DNA from: Armatimonadota bacterium
Lineage (GTDB): Bacteria; Armatimonadota; DTGP01; JAKQQT01
DNA: 64,000 bases
Direction of reading: 5' to 3'
Assembly: GCA_036504095.1 (NCBI GenBank)
Contig: DASXVS010000080.1
Span: 124,001 to 188,000 of the forward strand
Made by a program: the position numbers and the translations under genes. The notes under the pieces are model-generated. The model had not been told where the DNA came from. It made no database searches and was given only the letters and a program-made list of their open reading frames with translations. Each line of letters starts with the position of its first letter. Position 1 is the first letter of the stretch. Below are positions 7,372 through 16,698 of this stretch, one piece after another.

Positions 7372-8472
7372 TCATTGCCTCCCGCCTGACGGGGCCGGCG
7401 GCAGTGACGGCCGCGGTGCGCGTTGAAGATCGCGCAGGAAAGCGATGCCGTCCGCCACATAGACCACGGCATCGGACTGCCGGGGTGTGTCGGGCTTGCC
7501 CGCGTCGGGGTGCAGCAGGAACACGTCCCTGCCACCGCAGTCCAGCCACAACGGGTGTGCTTCAAAGACGCGGCCACCATCTTTGACGGACACCACACTC
7601 TCGATGAAGTTGAACGGCGTGACGGGCGGTGCATTTTCCACCCTGTCCACGGAGTCCGCCGGCAGGCTATCGACCGGGGTGGCCGTCTCTCGACCCGTGT
7701 CAATCGCCAGCCAGGAAGTGCTCTTTCCCTTCTGAAAGTCGCTGCCGGGCCCGAAAACCCTCATGTAGAATGTCGCGCCGTCCGCGGACCACTTCGGGTT
7801 GAAATCGGACGCGTCCGCGGGAATCGGTATCGGGGCGCCGATGGTATCCTGGCGGATGATTCGAATCGATTCCGTAGACTCGCCTCCATCGCAGAGCAGG
7901 GCGATGGGAAGGCGGGGCGAGAGTTCGATGTGGGTGGATGGGCCTCCGAGAATGGTTCTCCGCTCCACGGCGGTGCCAAGCCTTGGATCCAACTGCAGAA
8001 GGTGAAACACGAGCCGTTTATGCGGCGGGTCGTTTCCTGTTCTTACCTGTTCAAGCGCCCATACGGCGACAAGCGCCGTGTCCGATCCGGGAAGCCAGCA
8101 AATCTGCCTCAACGTTGCCTCTTCCCAGGGCGAAGTCCATGAGACGGCAGATCGATGGGTGCGGCGGCTCCACATAACAACGCTCAGGGGCGCGAACCCC
8201 GGTGGGGGCACGTTTATGTTGCTGTGCGCGGCTGCCGCTTCCGCCTGCCTGCGGGCGCCTTCGGGTGTCGTCATCGTCAGAAGCACATGTCGACCGCTTT
8301 GGGAAAACTGCGCGGCGAGAACGTGCGGCCCCGCCACATATGACGCCGAACCGGGAGTATAGACGAATGGCGGCAGCGTTGCCGGTTTCAACTCAGGCTC
8401 GGCCGAAAAGGCGCCGGCCGCCGCCAGGAGAACACTGACTGCAACAGAACCGAACTTTATCGCGCTTCTCAT
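7372..8472 (-). CDS. secreted protein with propeller-like repeats, unknown function
   Basis: The 366-residue product begins with a Sec signal peptide (VAVSVLLAAAGAFSA). The mature part has alternating strands with TolB/WD40-like phrases such as FSQSGRHVLLTM, SPRLPIALLCDGG and FNPKWSADGATFYMRVFG, suggesting a small beta-propeller. No catalytic motif is seen. The C-terminus is Pro/Arg rich. It lies 37 bases after the glycoside hydrolase gene, so the two are probably co-transcribed and may act on the same extracellular substrate. Confidence 0.7.
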   Translation of the reverse strand: MRSAIKFGSVAVSVLLAAAGAFSAEPELKPATLPPFVYTPGSASYVAGPHVLAAQFSQSGRHVLLTMTTPEGARRQAEAAAAHSNINVPPPGFAPLSVVMWSRRTHRSAVSWTSPWEEATLRQICWLPGSDTALVAVWALEQVRTGNDPPHKRLVFHLLQLDPRLGTAVERRTILGGPSTHIELSPRLPIALLCDGGESTESIRIIRQDTIGAPIPIPADASDFNPKWSADGATFYMRVFGPGSDFQKGKSTSWLAIDTGRETATPVDSLPADSVDRVENAPPVTPFNFIESVVSVKDGGRVFEAHPLWLDCGGRDVFLLHPDAGKPDTPRQSDAVVYVADGIAFLRDLQRAPRPSLPPAPSGGRQ

Positions 8473-8509
8473 CGTTTCCCCACCCTCTCACTCGATGGTG
8501 CGTTCATAA

Positions 8510-10873
8510 TCACGTCCTGGTCGGCGCCGGTCCCGGCGTTCCCAGGCTCCATTCCATCCATTTCGACGGATCGTCACCTGTGCCGATGCCGGGGGTCCAT
8601 TCCAGCCAGCCCCGTCGTCCGAAGCCGTCATTGTCGTTGACCATGAAGTCCATCAGGAACCGCTGCCCGGGCAGGGGCTTCAACGGCGCCAGGTCCGACC
8701 ACGGGACGCGGACGTCGTACGTCGTTTCCGTGCCGCGCCGCCGCACGTCGAGGGTGCCGAGCCATCCGCCCGGCCCCGCGTACCGGAACGCTTTGGGGCC
8801 GTCCGGTGTGAGCGCAAAGCCGAATGCATGGCGCACCGCCGCTTTGGACCCATCGGCTTGTAAGCTCACCTGGACGCTGTCTTCCTGCCAGATATCGCGC
8901 CCGCGCTGAGTCTGATGGAAAACGTTGTCCGCGACGATGAAGCGCATCCACAGGCCGGATTCGTCATATTGGAATTGCGCCACAACGCTCAGGTCCTTTG
9001 GCGACCAAGGCATGATACCCGCGTTGTGTTCGGCGGTGGCCATCGTCCATTTCGGGGTGAGCGCCCAAAGCTGGTCATAGATTGGGGCCTCGCGCTCCCC
9101 GAACGGGATGACCGTGGACGGCGTACCGGCGAGGGATATGCGCCACCGGCGGGCCGCGCCCCCCTGCGTCACGACACACCCGAGGGCCGGCCCTGCCTTC
9201 GAGACCGGCAGGCTAACGCGCCGGCGCTCGCCGGGCGCGAGGACGACCTGCACATGCCCTTGCGATGCCGTGAGCTTTACGGTGGCTTCCCGCGAGCTCT
9301 GGTTGCGTAGATCGACAGACACGGTGCGATGATCCCCGTCCGAGAGGAATTGGAACGGCTTGACCACTACCGGTGCGATGCCCTTGATGGCGGCGGCACG
9401 GAGCCTTTCCCGCAGCCACGCGGCAGGCTTCCCCGGCGCGACGACATAAACGGGCCAGTCGTTCAGCGGGATTCGGCCGGATTGAGCGTTCCCCATCAGG
9501 TCGTACCATATGGCGCCGCGGATGGGTTCCAGGGAGCCGCGCTGCTTGTCCGCCCAGAGCACGGCCGTTGTGCCACCCCTGGCGGTGAACAAAATCGCCT
9601 TCACGGCCGCCCCCAGATTGGCCCGGCCGGCGGGTTTCAGGCCCTGAAGCCGGGCGACCATTGCCGCGTAAGCAGCGTACGAGATCCTCGGTGTGCAGTC
9701 ACGGTTGATCACGCCAAACCACGGGATCTGTCCGCCCGGGCCTTCATCGCCGTCGTTACGAAAGTTATACCAGAAGACGCGCTGCATGCCCGCATCGAGC
9801 GCCATCGCGTACGCGCGCACGAGATCCTGCGCCTGCCGAACCTGTTGCTCGCGATCGCTCGTGGAGTCCCAGCCCACTTCGCTCACCCAGAGGTTGCGCT
9901 TGAGCCCGCGCGCTGCGTACTCCTTGACCGTCTCGCGCATCTGCCGATCCATGTCGGCGTCGTCCGGGCTGCGCGGCGGGCAGTAGTAGTGCGGCGTGAG
10001 GCCGTCGAACGACTTGCCGGCGACCCTTAAGGCCTTGGCGTCCCACTCCTTTCCGACGTTGGAAAAGTGGACGATGGCCCTGGGGTCCTCTCTCTTGATC
10101 GCCTGGTAGCCCGCCTTCAGGAGGTTTCCGAACTGCTCCGGCGTTCCCGTCCAGAAGGTCGCGGGCTCATTCCACACTTCCCAGTGCCGGATCCCCCACC
10201 CATCCTTCCAGCCGCGCAGACGGGCGAGTTCACCTCCAGGCTTATACCGCCGAACGCAGCGCCGGCAGTATTCCGCATACGCCGCGACCGCTTCGGGACT
10301 GTGCGCGACCAGCGATTCGGAGCGCTCCGGGCGGTCCTTGACATACTTCCCCCAGTAGCAGAGAAGCCCGAGCGGTTCGATGCCGAAGTCGTGCTGGATG
10401 CCCACCCCGGCGTCGCAATTTCCCCAGGTCCAATTGCCCGGTTGGGGCTCGACGAGGTCCCAGTTCAACTCGTCGCGGCTGGAGACGGCGCCCATTCGGA
10501 CGAGCAGTGCGGCGCACCGCTTCTGGTCCTGGGGCGAGTAGCGCATGCTGAAATAGGCGCCCATCCCGAACGCGGAGCGGTTCGCCGCGGCGGACCGCAC
10601 GTCCGGCGCCACCGCATAGAACACCGACGGCCGCCCGGCCGTGGCAACCCGGTACGCTCCAAATCGCGAGGTCGGCAGAGCGCCGCCTGGCCGGCCGGAT
10701 GCGACGGTCTTGCCTTCGGCGTCGGTCACTGTCCAGGCGGCGCCGGCCCATCTGACCTTCTGGTCCCGCCGGAAGACAGCCTCGGTGTACGGTTTGCCGC
10801 CCGTGTTCAGGAACGGCAGCGGCGCCGCCCAGGCCGTTGAGGCCACAAGGGTCAATGCTATGAGAATGCGCAA
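8510..10873 (-). CDS. secreted glycoside hydrolase, clan GH-A (GH39-like) with a CBM9-like C-terminal domain
   Basis: The 787-residue product has a signal peptide (LIALTLVASTAWA). The catalytic TIM barrel is indicated by HWEVWNEPATFW, whose Glu would be the acid/base, and LWVSEVGWDSTSD, whose Glu would be the nucleophile. The arrangement fits retaining clan GH-A enzymes such as beta-xylosidases (GH39). The last ~180 residues (from about YDQLWAL, through FIVADNVFHQTQRGRDIWQEDSVQV, to MDFMVNDNDGFGRRGWLEW) read as a CBM9-like sugar-binding domain. It is the first gene of a leftward group. Substrate specificity is inferred only at the level of plant-type or other polysaccharide. Confidence 0.85.
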   Translation of the reverse strand: MRILIALTLVASTAWAAPLPFLNTGGKPYTEAVFRRDQKVRWAGAAWTVTDAEGKTVASGRPGGALPTSRFGAYRVATAGRPSVFYAVAPDVRSAAANRSAFGMGAYFSMRYSPQDQKRCAALLVRMGAVSSRDELNWDLVEPQPGNWTWGNCDAGVGIQHDFGIEPLGLLCYWGKYVKDRPERSESLVAHSPEAVAAYAEYCRRCVRRYKPGGELARLRGWKDGWGIRHWEVWNEPATFWTGTPEQFGNLLKAGYQAIKREDPRAIVHFSNVGKEWDAKALRVAGKSFDGLTPHYYCPPRSPDDADMDRQMRETVKEYAARGLKRNLWVSEVGWDSTSDREQQVRQAQDLVRAYAMALDAGMQRVFWYNFRNDGDEGPGGQIPWFGVINRDCTPRISYAAYAAMVARLQGLKPAGRANLGAAVKAILFTARGGTTAVLWADKQRGSLEPIRGAIWYDLMGNAQSGRIPLNDWPVYVVAPGKPAAWLRERLRAAAIKGIAPVVVKPFQFLSDGDHRTVSVDLRNQSSREATVKLTASQGHVQVVLAPGERRRVSLPVSKAGPALGCVVTQGGAARRWRISLAGTPSTVIPFGEREAPIYDQLWALTPKWTMATAEHNAGIMPWSPKDLSVVAQFQYDESGLWMRFIVADNVFHQTQRGRDIWQEDSVQVSLQADGSKAAVRHAFGFALTPDGPKAFRYAGPGGWLGTLDVRRRGTETTYDVRVPWSDLAPLKPLPGQRFLMDFMVNDNDGFGRRGWLEWTPGIGTGDDPSKWMEWSLGTPGPAPTRT

Positions 10874-10985
10874 TATGGTCCTCCAACGGGTCCGGATGGC
10901 TTACTTTATGGCGCAATCGGCCCCTATGCGCAAACCACGCCACCCGGCAGGGGCACACCCGTAAGTGGTCGCTATCCGGCGGGAG

Positions 10986-10994
10986 TGGTATAAT
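10986..10994 (+). promoter_or_regulatory. extended -10 promoter
   Basis: TGGTATAAT is a perfect extended -10 element; no matching -35 is seen, which extended -10 promoters do not require. Transcription would start near 11001, about 95 bases before the large secreted protein gene. The identical 9-mer lies before the toxin-antitoxin pair. Confidence 0.65.
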
Positions 10995-11095
10995 TGGCTT
11001 CAATGGCGCGAGCCCTCGCGTCCGGCGAGGTTTGTAGCGTCCATTCCCGGGGCCCCCGACAGGCCCCCCGTCGTAATGCGTAAGGGAGACGACTC

Positions 11096-14000
11096 ATGCT
11101 TCAGCGCTTCTTCCACCGACTGGGCACTCTCGCCGTTCTGCTTCCCCTGGCAGCACTCGCGGCCCACGCCGCCGTTTCGGTTACCGAGGTGAGCGTAACC
11201 GGAACAGGCGCTCCGTACGACATTTCGTACGTTTTGAACACCAACGCCACCGCCGGAACGATCGACATCCTTAATTCCGGCAACACGGTGGTCAAGACCA
11301 TCACCCTCGCAAGCGGCGCCCTCAGTCAGGGCATCCATTTCGTGACATGGGACGGCAAGGGCTCCGGTGGCGTATTGGCCCCGGCGGGCCAGTACACGGC
11401 CCGCATCAGTGCAACGGCCGGCGCCGTGGCCGCGGGAGGGCAGCTCCTCTGGGGCCCGTACACAATCTCCACCGGCACCAACGTTCCGGTCTGGTACCAC
11501 ATGACGGTCAACAAGAACCCCGCCAGTCCGTATTATGGACGCGTGTATGTTGCCGACTACGCGAACGACCGGGTACTGGGCTACTCCTCGGACGGCACCC
11601 TGGAGGTCAACATCAACACGGTTTCCAGGCCGCTCAACGAGTTTTCGTCCGGTACGCGTGACGTTCAGGTCGGCAAGGATGACCGCCTCTACATCTACCA
11701 CGAAGACAACCCGGCGCCGGGCACCGGCATCTGCTCCGTGAAGCAGGATGGCACCGACTATCGCGAGGAATTCGCGACGGACATCTATCCCCAGCAAATG
11801 GCGATGACGGATAACGGCACGGCCAAACGGTTCTACTTCTCCATGGGTTACGCCACGTCGCTCACCGGCGCCGGCGTTCGATACCAGACTTCCGCGGACA
11901 CCACAACCACTGTGCTCCTCGCGGACCCGTCCGGCGCGGCCGGCGGCTCCTGCAACGGGATCGCCGTGCTGGACAGCTACAATGACCCGGTCGGACACGC
12001 TAACAGCGTCACGATCTTCGTGCGCACGAATTCCGCCTCTACGGGCAGTCCCGGGCTGAGCACGGTCGTCCGTTGGGATGGCGACAACGCGGATCCGCTG
12101 AACGTGTTTTCCTGGACCAAAACGTGGACATCGACCGCCCTCCCCGGAATCGGCTACACGGGAACCGGCGTTGAGATCGGCCCCGATGGAAACGTGTGGA
12201 CTTCACTTTCCAACGCCGACAGCTCGGTCCGAGGGTACTACAAACTCGACAAGGCGACCGGCGCGCTGCTGGCCAGGATAAACCCGGTTCCCGAAAAGCC
12301 GCGCAACCTGGCCGTTGACGCGAAGGGCAACGTCGCTGCCGCCCTCCTGCCGAATGCCGAGAACAGCGTTCGCGGACGGGATGTCGCGATGTTCGCGCCC
12401 GAGGACAGCGGCAGCACCGACACAATCACATCCGGCGCTTTCGCTGGGAGCGGCGCCATCGCAACCCCGGTCAAGATCACGGCCGGCCCAACCGTCGTAG
12501 CGGCCAGCACCAGCGCCACGATAGGCTGGACAACCGACGTCAACTCATCCACGGCTCTGCTTTACGGGAATTCCCCGACGGCGCTGATCAATCGCGTAAG
12601 CGGTACAAATGGCGTGACGGCGCACTCCGTCGCCATTTCCGGGCTGACGACGGGGAACACGTACTACTACCAGGTCCGGTCCGCCGCATCCGGGTATAGT
12701 ACGGCCTACTCGGACGTCTTGGCCTTCGTCGCTAAGAACCCCGCGCCCGTCATCTCAAGCCTTGCCGTCACCGCCACCCAGACAACCGCTTCGATCACCT
12801 GGAACACGGACAAAGCGACCGACTCCGCGGTGAGCTATGGGACCAGCCCGAACGCGCTGACACAAAACGCCGCCGGTACGGCAAACACTCTGTCCCATTC
12901 CGTATTCATTTCGGGGCTTACGCCCGGGACGACCTACTATTTCGTGGCCCAGTCCGGCTCAGCCACGATCGCCACGGCGACAACGCCGGAGTCGTTCTTC
13001 GCCACACTCACAGCGGGCGGTCTCAAGGTCCGCACGCTCAGTGCGTTCGGGGACTTCCAGTATGGGTGGATGGATGACGTCTTTCTTGCCGCCAACGGCG
13101 TGACCCTCAACAAGAAGGCGGCGCCTAACGGAGTGGATGATGCGGGCGTGCCCGACCTTCCTCTCCCGCGGCACAACAACGCGGTATGCGCGTACGGCGG
13201 CTACCTGTACTGTCTCGGCGGGCGGGGCGCCTCGACGAGCAACACGGTCTTCTTCGCCCCAATCAACGCGGACGGTACCGTCGGGGCGTGGCAGCAGACC
13301 ACACCGCTCACGGATGAGCGATACTTCACCATGCACGCCGCCTTCGGCTACAACGGCTACATTTATGTCGTCGCCGGCGCCGCCATCGACGCGAGCGAAG
13401 TGTTCGCCACCCAGACAACCACTCTGTTCGCGGCCCAGAACCCGTTGGACGGCACTCTGGGACCGTGGAGCGTGGCCGGGACATTCTCCGGGCCGACACC
13501 CCCCGAACGCGCTTACGGGGCCGTCGGCGTCTATAACGGCCGCGTATACTATGTTGGAGGACGCGACACTGCCTCGGTCATCTACCCGACGATCTACGAG
13601 GCGGATATCAAGCCGGACGGCACGTTCGCGCCGTGGACGGTTGCCGCCAACTCGCTGCCGGCCGTCGCCATGCAGCAAGGCCTGACGATTCACAACGGCC
13701 GGATCTACGACTGGGGTGGCACTTCCGACGGCACGACGTATAACACAGACCAGCAGATCAGCGTTATCGGAGCGGGCGGTGAGCCAGGCCCGTGGGCGGC
13801 GTCCGGCAATCCTCCACTTGAAGGAAGATTCGCCTTCGCCGGCGGGATTACGCACGGTTATGCTCTCGAGATCGGCGGTTCCCTCATCGCCGCCCGCACC
13901 GATCGAATCAGCGCGGCCGAAATCATGGCGGACCAGTCGTTCGGCGATTTCACCGACGTCACCGCAACCTACAGCACGGGCAACCCGCTTCGCGATATGG

Positions 14001-14584
14001 ATGGCGCCGCATGGCAGGACCGCTATTACGTGGCCGGCGGTCGTTCATCCGATACGATCAATCCGACGGTGAACCCGTCCGCCAACACCCTCGCCGCCGC
14101 GATCACATTCGCTCCGTCCAGCACCTACGTGGCTAACGGACGGTATGAATCGCCCATCATCGACCTCGGCGTCGCCGAAGCGCTTCAGAGCCTCGCCGTG
14201 ACTGCCACGGGCAGTGGGGTTACGCTCAGCATACGAACCGCCGGCGCGAACGGTACATTCGGCACATGGGCGGCAGCATCCGGCCTGTCCCAGACGTTCA
14301 CCGGGGTGACCGCGCGCTACGTTCAGTTCGCGCTGGCCCTTAGCTCCACCGGCGCCACAGCGCCGACGGTCACCAGCGTGGCCCTGACCTATGGGACCGC
14401 TTCTGTGCCGTTCACCACTGACGACGTGAAGAAGGCGCTGCGCATCGCGGCCGGCCTGGATTCCGCCGTTGCCGCGGACATGGCCCGACTGGACATCGTG
14501 ACGGGGAATGGAACGACCGGAGCAGACGGCCTGATCACCGTGACAGACGCCACCGCCATCGATCGCCGAATCAACGGCAAGTAG
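11096..14584 (+). CDS. large secreted multidomain protein: FlgD-like Ig, propeller, FN3-like pair, Kelch-like repeats, dockerin-like C-terminus
   Basis: The 1162-residue protein starts with a signal peptide (LAVLLPLAALAAHA). Domains in order: a FlgD-like Ig unit (about 28-125; ITLASGALSQGIHFVTWDGK); an NHL-like propeller (about 126-450; GRVYVADYANDRVLGYSSDG); two FN3/phosphatase-type sandwiches (about 459-640; GLTTGNTYYYQVRS and GLTPGTTYYFVAQS); Kelch-like repeats (about 645-1000; YGGYLYCLGGRG, YNGYIYVVAGA, YNGRVYYVGGRD); a sugar-binding-like sandwich (about 1015-1105). The last ~55 residues are dockerin-like (DVKKALRIAAGL...DATAIDRRI). It is probably a surface or exported adhesive or recognition protein; no catalytic site is seen. 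Confidence 0.85.
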   Translation: MLQRFFHRLGTLAVLLPLAALAAHAAVSVTEVSVTGTGAPYDISYVLNTNATAGTIDILNSGNTVVKTITLASGALSQGIHFVTWDGKGSGGVLAPAGQYTARISATAGAVAAGGQLLWGPYTISTGTNVPVWYHMTVNKNPASPYYGRVYVADYANDRVLGYSSDGTLEVNINTVSRPLNEFSSGTRDVQVGKDDRLYIYHEDNPAPGTGICSVKQDGTDYREEFATDIYPQQMAMTDNGTAKRFYFSMGYATSLTGAGVRYQTSADTTTTVLLADPSGAAGGSCNGIAVLDSYNDPVGHANSVTIFVRTNSASTGSPGLSTVVRWDGDNADPLNVFSWTKTWTSTALPGIGYTGTGVEIGPDGNVWTSLSNADSSVRGYYKLDKATGALLARINPVPEKPRNLAVDAKGNVAAALLPNAENSVRGRDVAMFAPEDSGSTDTITSGAFAGSGAIATPVKITAGPTVVAASTSATIGWTTDVNSSTALLYGNSPTALINRVSGTNGVTAHSVAISGLTTGNTYYYQVRSAASGYSTAYSDVLAFVAKNPAPVISSLAVTATQTTASITWNTDKATDSAVSYGTSPNALTQNAAGTANTLSHSVFISGLTPGTTYYFVAQSGSATIATATTPESFFATLTAGGLKVRTLSAFGDFQYGWMDDVFLAANGVTLNKKAAPNGVDDAGVPDLPLPRHNNAVCAYGGYLYCLGGRGASTSNTVFFAPINADGTVGAWQQTTPLTDERYFTMHAAFGYNGYIYVVAGAAIDASEVFATQTTTLFAAQNPLDGTLGPWSVAGTFSGPTPPERAYGAVGVYNGRVYYVGGRDTASVIYPTIYEADIKPDGTFAPWTVAANSLPAVAMQQGLTIHNGRIYDWGGTSDGTTYNTDQQISVIGAGGEPGPWAASGNPPLEGRFAFAGGITHGYALEIGGSLIAARTDRISAAEIMADQSFGDFTDVTATYSTGNPLRDMDGAAWQDRYYVAGGRSSDTINPTVNPSANTLAAAITFAPSSTYVANGRYESPIIDLGVAEALQSLAVTATGSGVTLSIRTAGANGTFGTWAAASGLSQTFTGVTARYVQFALALSSTGATAPTVTSVALTYGTASVPFTTDDVKKALRIAAGLDSAVAADMARLDIVTGNGTTGADGLITVTDATAIDRRINGK

Positions 14585-14605
14585 GCGGAAACGTTGAACG
14601 TTGAA

Positions 14606-14646
14606 CGATGAATGCCCGGACCGAGGCCTGGTCCGGGCATTCATCG
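14606..14646. terminator. perfect 17-bp hairpin after the large secreted gene
   Basis: CGATGAATGCCCGGACC (14606-14622) pairs perfectly with 14630-14646 around a 7-base loop, 22 bases after the stop codon. The left arm starts inside a GAACGTTGAACGATGAATG repeat run (14592-14613). TTTTT follows about 20 bases further on. Confidence 0.7.
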
Positions 14647-14771
14647 GTTACCGGCTGGCCTGGAGCTTTTTCCTGATTGCTGCCGTCCAGGCTCATGGCA
14701 GCCATTCTCGCGCCCGCGTGACATCGCGCTCTGCCACATGGCGGGCAGACATGGCATGCCGATAATGGTAG

Positions 14772-15296
14772 CCCCACCCGTCTGGTGGTCGCAGTGAAAC
14801 CGGCGCCCGAAACAGCGCCCCGTCAACCAAGACCCGCCGGCTCAATGGCGAACCGGCGCACCCTTCTTCGAGTAACGACCTGTCTCTCTTTGAGAGAGCG
14901 GGAGATTCGCACGATGCGACCCCACCGGGATTAAAGGATGCCACCGGTTTCCAGGGCAACATCTCGGTCGATCCCCAGTTCGTGAACAGAAACGGCGACT
15001 TCCGCCTGGCCGCCACCTCGCCGCTCATCGACGCGGGGAACGACGCCTATGTCCTGAACGACCACCCGGACCTGGACCGCCATCCCCGCGTGCAGGGAGC
15101 GCGCGTGGACATCGGGGCGTACGAGTTCGGCGGCAGCGCCATCACAATGGGCGATGTTACGGGAGCGCTGCGTATCTGGGGCGGGCTCTCCGCCGCCACT
15201 CCGGACCTGGTCGCCCGGCTGAATGTGGCAGCTGGCAACGGCGTGGACCTGCAAGACGCCATGCGGCTGGCGAGGAAAGCCGCCGGGCTGAACTGA
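14772..15296 (+). pseudogene. remnant of a beta-helix protein with a dockerin-like C-terminus
   Basis: The frame is open from a TAG at 14769 to the TGA at 15294-15296, but the first likely start codon is a GTG at 14982 in mid-domain. Upstream residues read GNISVDPQFVNRNGDFRLAA, SPLIDAGNDA and VDIGAYEF. These phrases typically close a right-handed parallel beta-helix domain, as in the intact gene at 39868-42447. They are followed by DVTGALRIWGGL and VDLQDAMRLARKAAGLN, the dockerin-like tail. Signal peptide, helix turns and start are missing, so I read this as a 5'-deleted gene. A short expressed C-terminal peptide from 14982 cannot be excluded. Confidence 0.65.
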
Positions 15297-15363
15297 ACGC
15301 TGAAGCAGGAACGATGAACGATGAACTCCAGACTCCCGAGTTCATCGTTCAGGCTTCAGCGTT
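15296..15363. terminator. GAACGATGAAC-family inverted repeat between convergent genes
   Basis: AACGCTGAAGC (15296-15306) pairs with GCTTCAGCGTT (15353-15363), and inside it GAACGATGAACT pairs with AGTTCATCGTTC (15339-15350). The arms take in the last base of one stop codon and all of the other (the pilin stop at 15356-15358). It probably works as a bidirectional terminator. Confidence 0.65.
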
Positions 15364-16057
15364 TCCTCGGGTTGTTGTCGAGGCGCCACCAGCGGTCCAT
15401 GTCCACGCTGTAGGATTGCCACCAGGGGGGCGTGGCGCGGGCGGCGTGGCCATCCACATAGAGCACGTTCCACGCAGGCGGGTCGTTCCTGTCGCGCCTG
15501 GAGGGATCGCGCGGCTTGTTCAGGTTATGCCACATGAAGTGCGCGTCAGCCAGGAGGGCGATTTCGGTGGGATAGCGCACCGCCGCCGTGGCGATCGGGG
15601 CTATCTTGCCGGCGCCGGGATCCCAGACCATCAGCAGATTGTAGTTATAGGACTGGCCGCACACAGCGAAACAGCTTGGTTTGTAATCGATCAGAGGCTG
15701 TGTGAACGCATCGTTCCACCAGCGGAACCCGACGTCGGCCGGGCATCGCCAGATACTGTCCAGCGTTCGATCCCCCATCACGCTGTGAAGGAAAGGGGTC
15801 TTAGCGTTGGGCAGATGGCGCACATCCCCCCAGTAGGTATCGACGCCCACGGGTAGATGGTCGTCATTGTCCGCTGCATAACCGTCCAGGGCCACGCCCA
15901 GTTGCCGCAGATTCGAGAGGCACGCGGAATTACGGGACCGCCACTGGGCTTTCGCCAGCGTCGGGAACAGGATGGCCGCCAGTATCGCGATGATGGCGAC
16001 GACCACCAGCAGTTCGATCAGCGTGAATGCCGCAATCCGCCCCGTTCGGGAGCGCAT
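15356..16057 (-). CDS. type II secretion/type IV-like pseudopilin (DUF1559-type, H-X9-DG)
   Basis: The 233-residue product starts with a prepilin leader and hydrophobic helix: basic MRSRTGRIA, then A/FTLIELLVVVAIIAILAAILFP with the conserved Glu5. The residue before the cleavage site is Ala rather than the usual Gly. A globular part follows, with CLSNLRQLGVALDGYAADNDDHLP near the start and NVLYVDGHAA near the end, the form seen in the large DUF1559 families of Planctomycetota and Armatimonadota. Such proteins are processed by a prepilin peptidase and assembled in a pseudopilus. No other secretion gene is adjacent. Confidence 0.92.
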   Translation of the reverse strand: MRSRTGRIAAFTLIELLVVVAIIAILAAILFPTLAKAQWRSRNSACLSNLRQLGVALDGYAADNDDHLPVGVDTYWGDVRHLPNAKTPFLHSVMGDRTLDSIWRCPADVGFRWWNDAFTQPLIDYKPSCFAVCGQSYNYNLLMVWDPGAGKIAPIATAAVRYPTEIALLADAHFMWHNLNKPRDPSRRDRNDPPAWNVLYVDGHAARATPPWWQSYSVDMDRWWRLDNNPRKR

Positions 16058-16131
16058 ATCGTTCCCCCAGCCATTGGACGGTTCCGCCGGCCGAATCCTT
16101 CAATAAGCGGCCACGGCGTTCATCGCACCGC

Positions 16132-16575
16132 TTACGGCTTTGACGATTCCACCGGCAGGATGCTCACCACCGTTCCGGGTGTGAGAAGCGGGTGAAACGT
16201 ACGCGTGACGGCGCGATCATCGTCCCGGAAGACCCCCAGGCGCGCCGGCGTTGACGGCGGCGCCGGATCGGTGGGCGCCAGCGGCGTCAGCAGAGCGAAC
16301 GGCGTACCCGGCGATTTCCCTGGCGGCACCAGTACCACAATGGGGGGCAGGTTCGAAGACGGAACCTTCGGCGTTGGCAGCACCAAAGACAGGCCCGGCA
16401 CAACGCCCGGTGGCGCCGGCACGATGGTGGGGCGGACTGCGGTTCCGGGAACCTTCTGGTAAGTTAGGCCGAGCGCACCGGTCGGCGCACTCGGCGTCGC
16501 GAGGACCATGCGTGTCGATTCGCCGCGCGCAGCCACAGGCAGCAGTGCCGCAATTAGAAATACGTATCTGATCAT
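16132..16575 (-). CDS. proline-rich secreted protein with imperfect internal repeats
   Basis: The 147-residue product has a signal peptide (IRYVFLIAALLPVAARG), and GGAGG lies about 9 bases before the ATG at 16575. The mature chain alternates Pro-rich phrases of related form, such as VLATPSAPTGA, VPAPPGVVPG, VLPTPKVPSS, VLVPPGKSPG and LLTPLAPTDP. This gives a repeating pattern of a short hydrophobic strand then Pro-Gly or Pro-Ser turns. The C-terminal ~40 residues are different (FRDDDRAVTRTFHPLLTPGTVVSIL). No family is recognised. An extended surface or periplasm-spanning linker is possible but unproven. Confidence 0.7.
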   Translation of the reverse strand: MIRYVFLIAALLPVAARGESTRMVLATPSAPTGALGLTYQKVPGTAVRPTIVPAPPGVVPGLSLVLPTPKVPSSNLPPIVVLVPPGKSPGTPFALLTPLAPTDPAPPSTPARLGVFRDDDRAVTRTFHPLLTPGTVVSILPVESSKP

Positions 16576-16608
16576 ATTCGGCCTCCAAGGGGATGTTACC
16601 ACGCAACG

Positions 16609-16637
16609 TTTCACATATGCCAGCGGCGGTCTAGTAT
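16609..16637 (+). promoter_or_regulatory. candidate promoter of the pyrimidine phosphorylase gene
   Basis: TTTCAC (16609-16614) and TAGTAT (16632-16637) are 17 bases apart. An overlapping TTCACA/TATAGA pair with 19-base spacing is the alternative. The leader downstream holds GGGCGATGCGCCC (16661-16673), identical to the rpmH leader hairpin. Confidence 0.45.
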
Positions 16638-16698
16638 AGAGTCTGACAGTCACAAACGCGTGGGCGATGCGCCCTGTTCCCGGGTGCAGGATACGAAA

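Noticed and set aside
14982-15296. Short intact gene starting at the GTG at 14982
   Set aside because: The frame stays open upstream and continues the same domain, so the GTG is internal; a truncated pseudogene explains it better.
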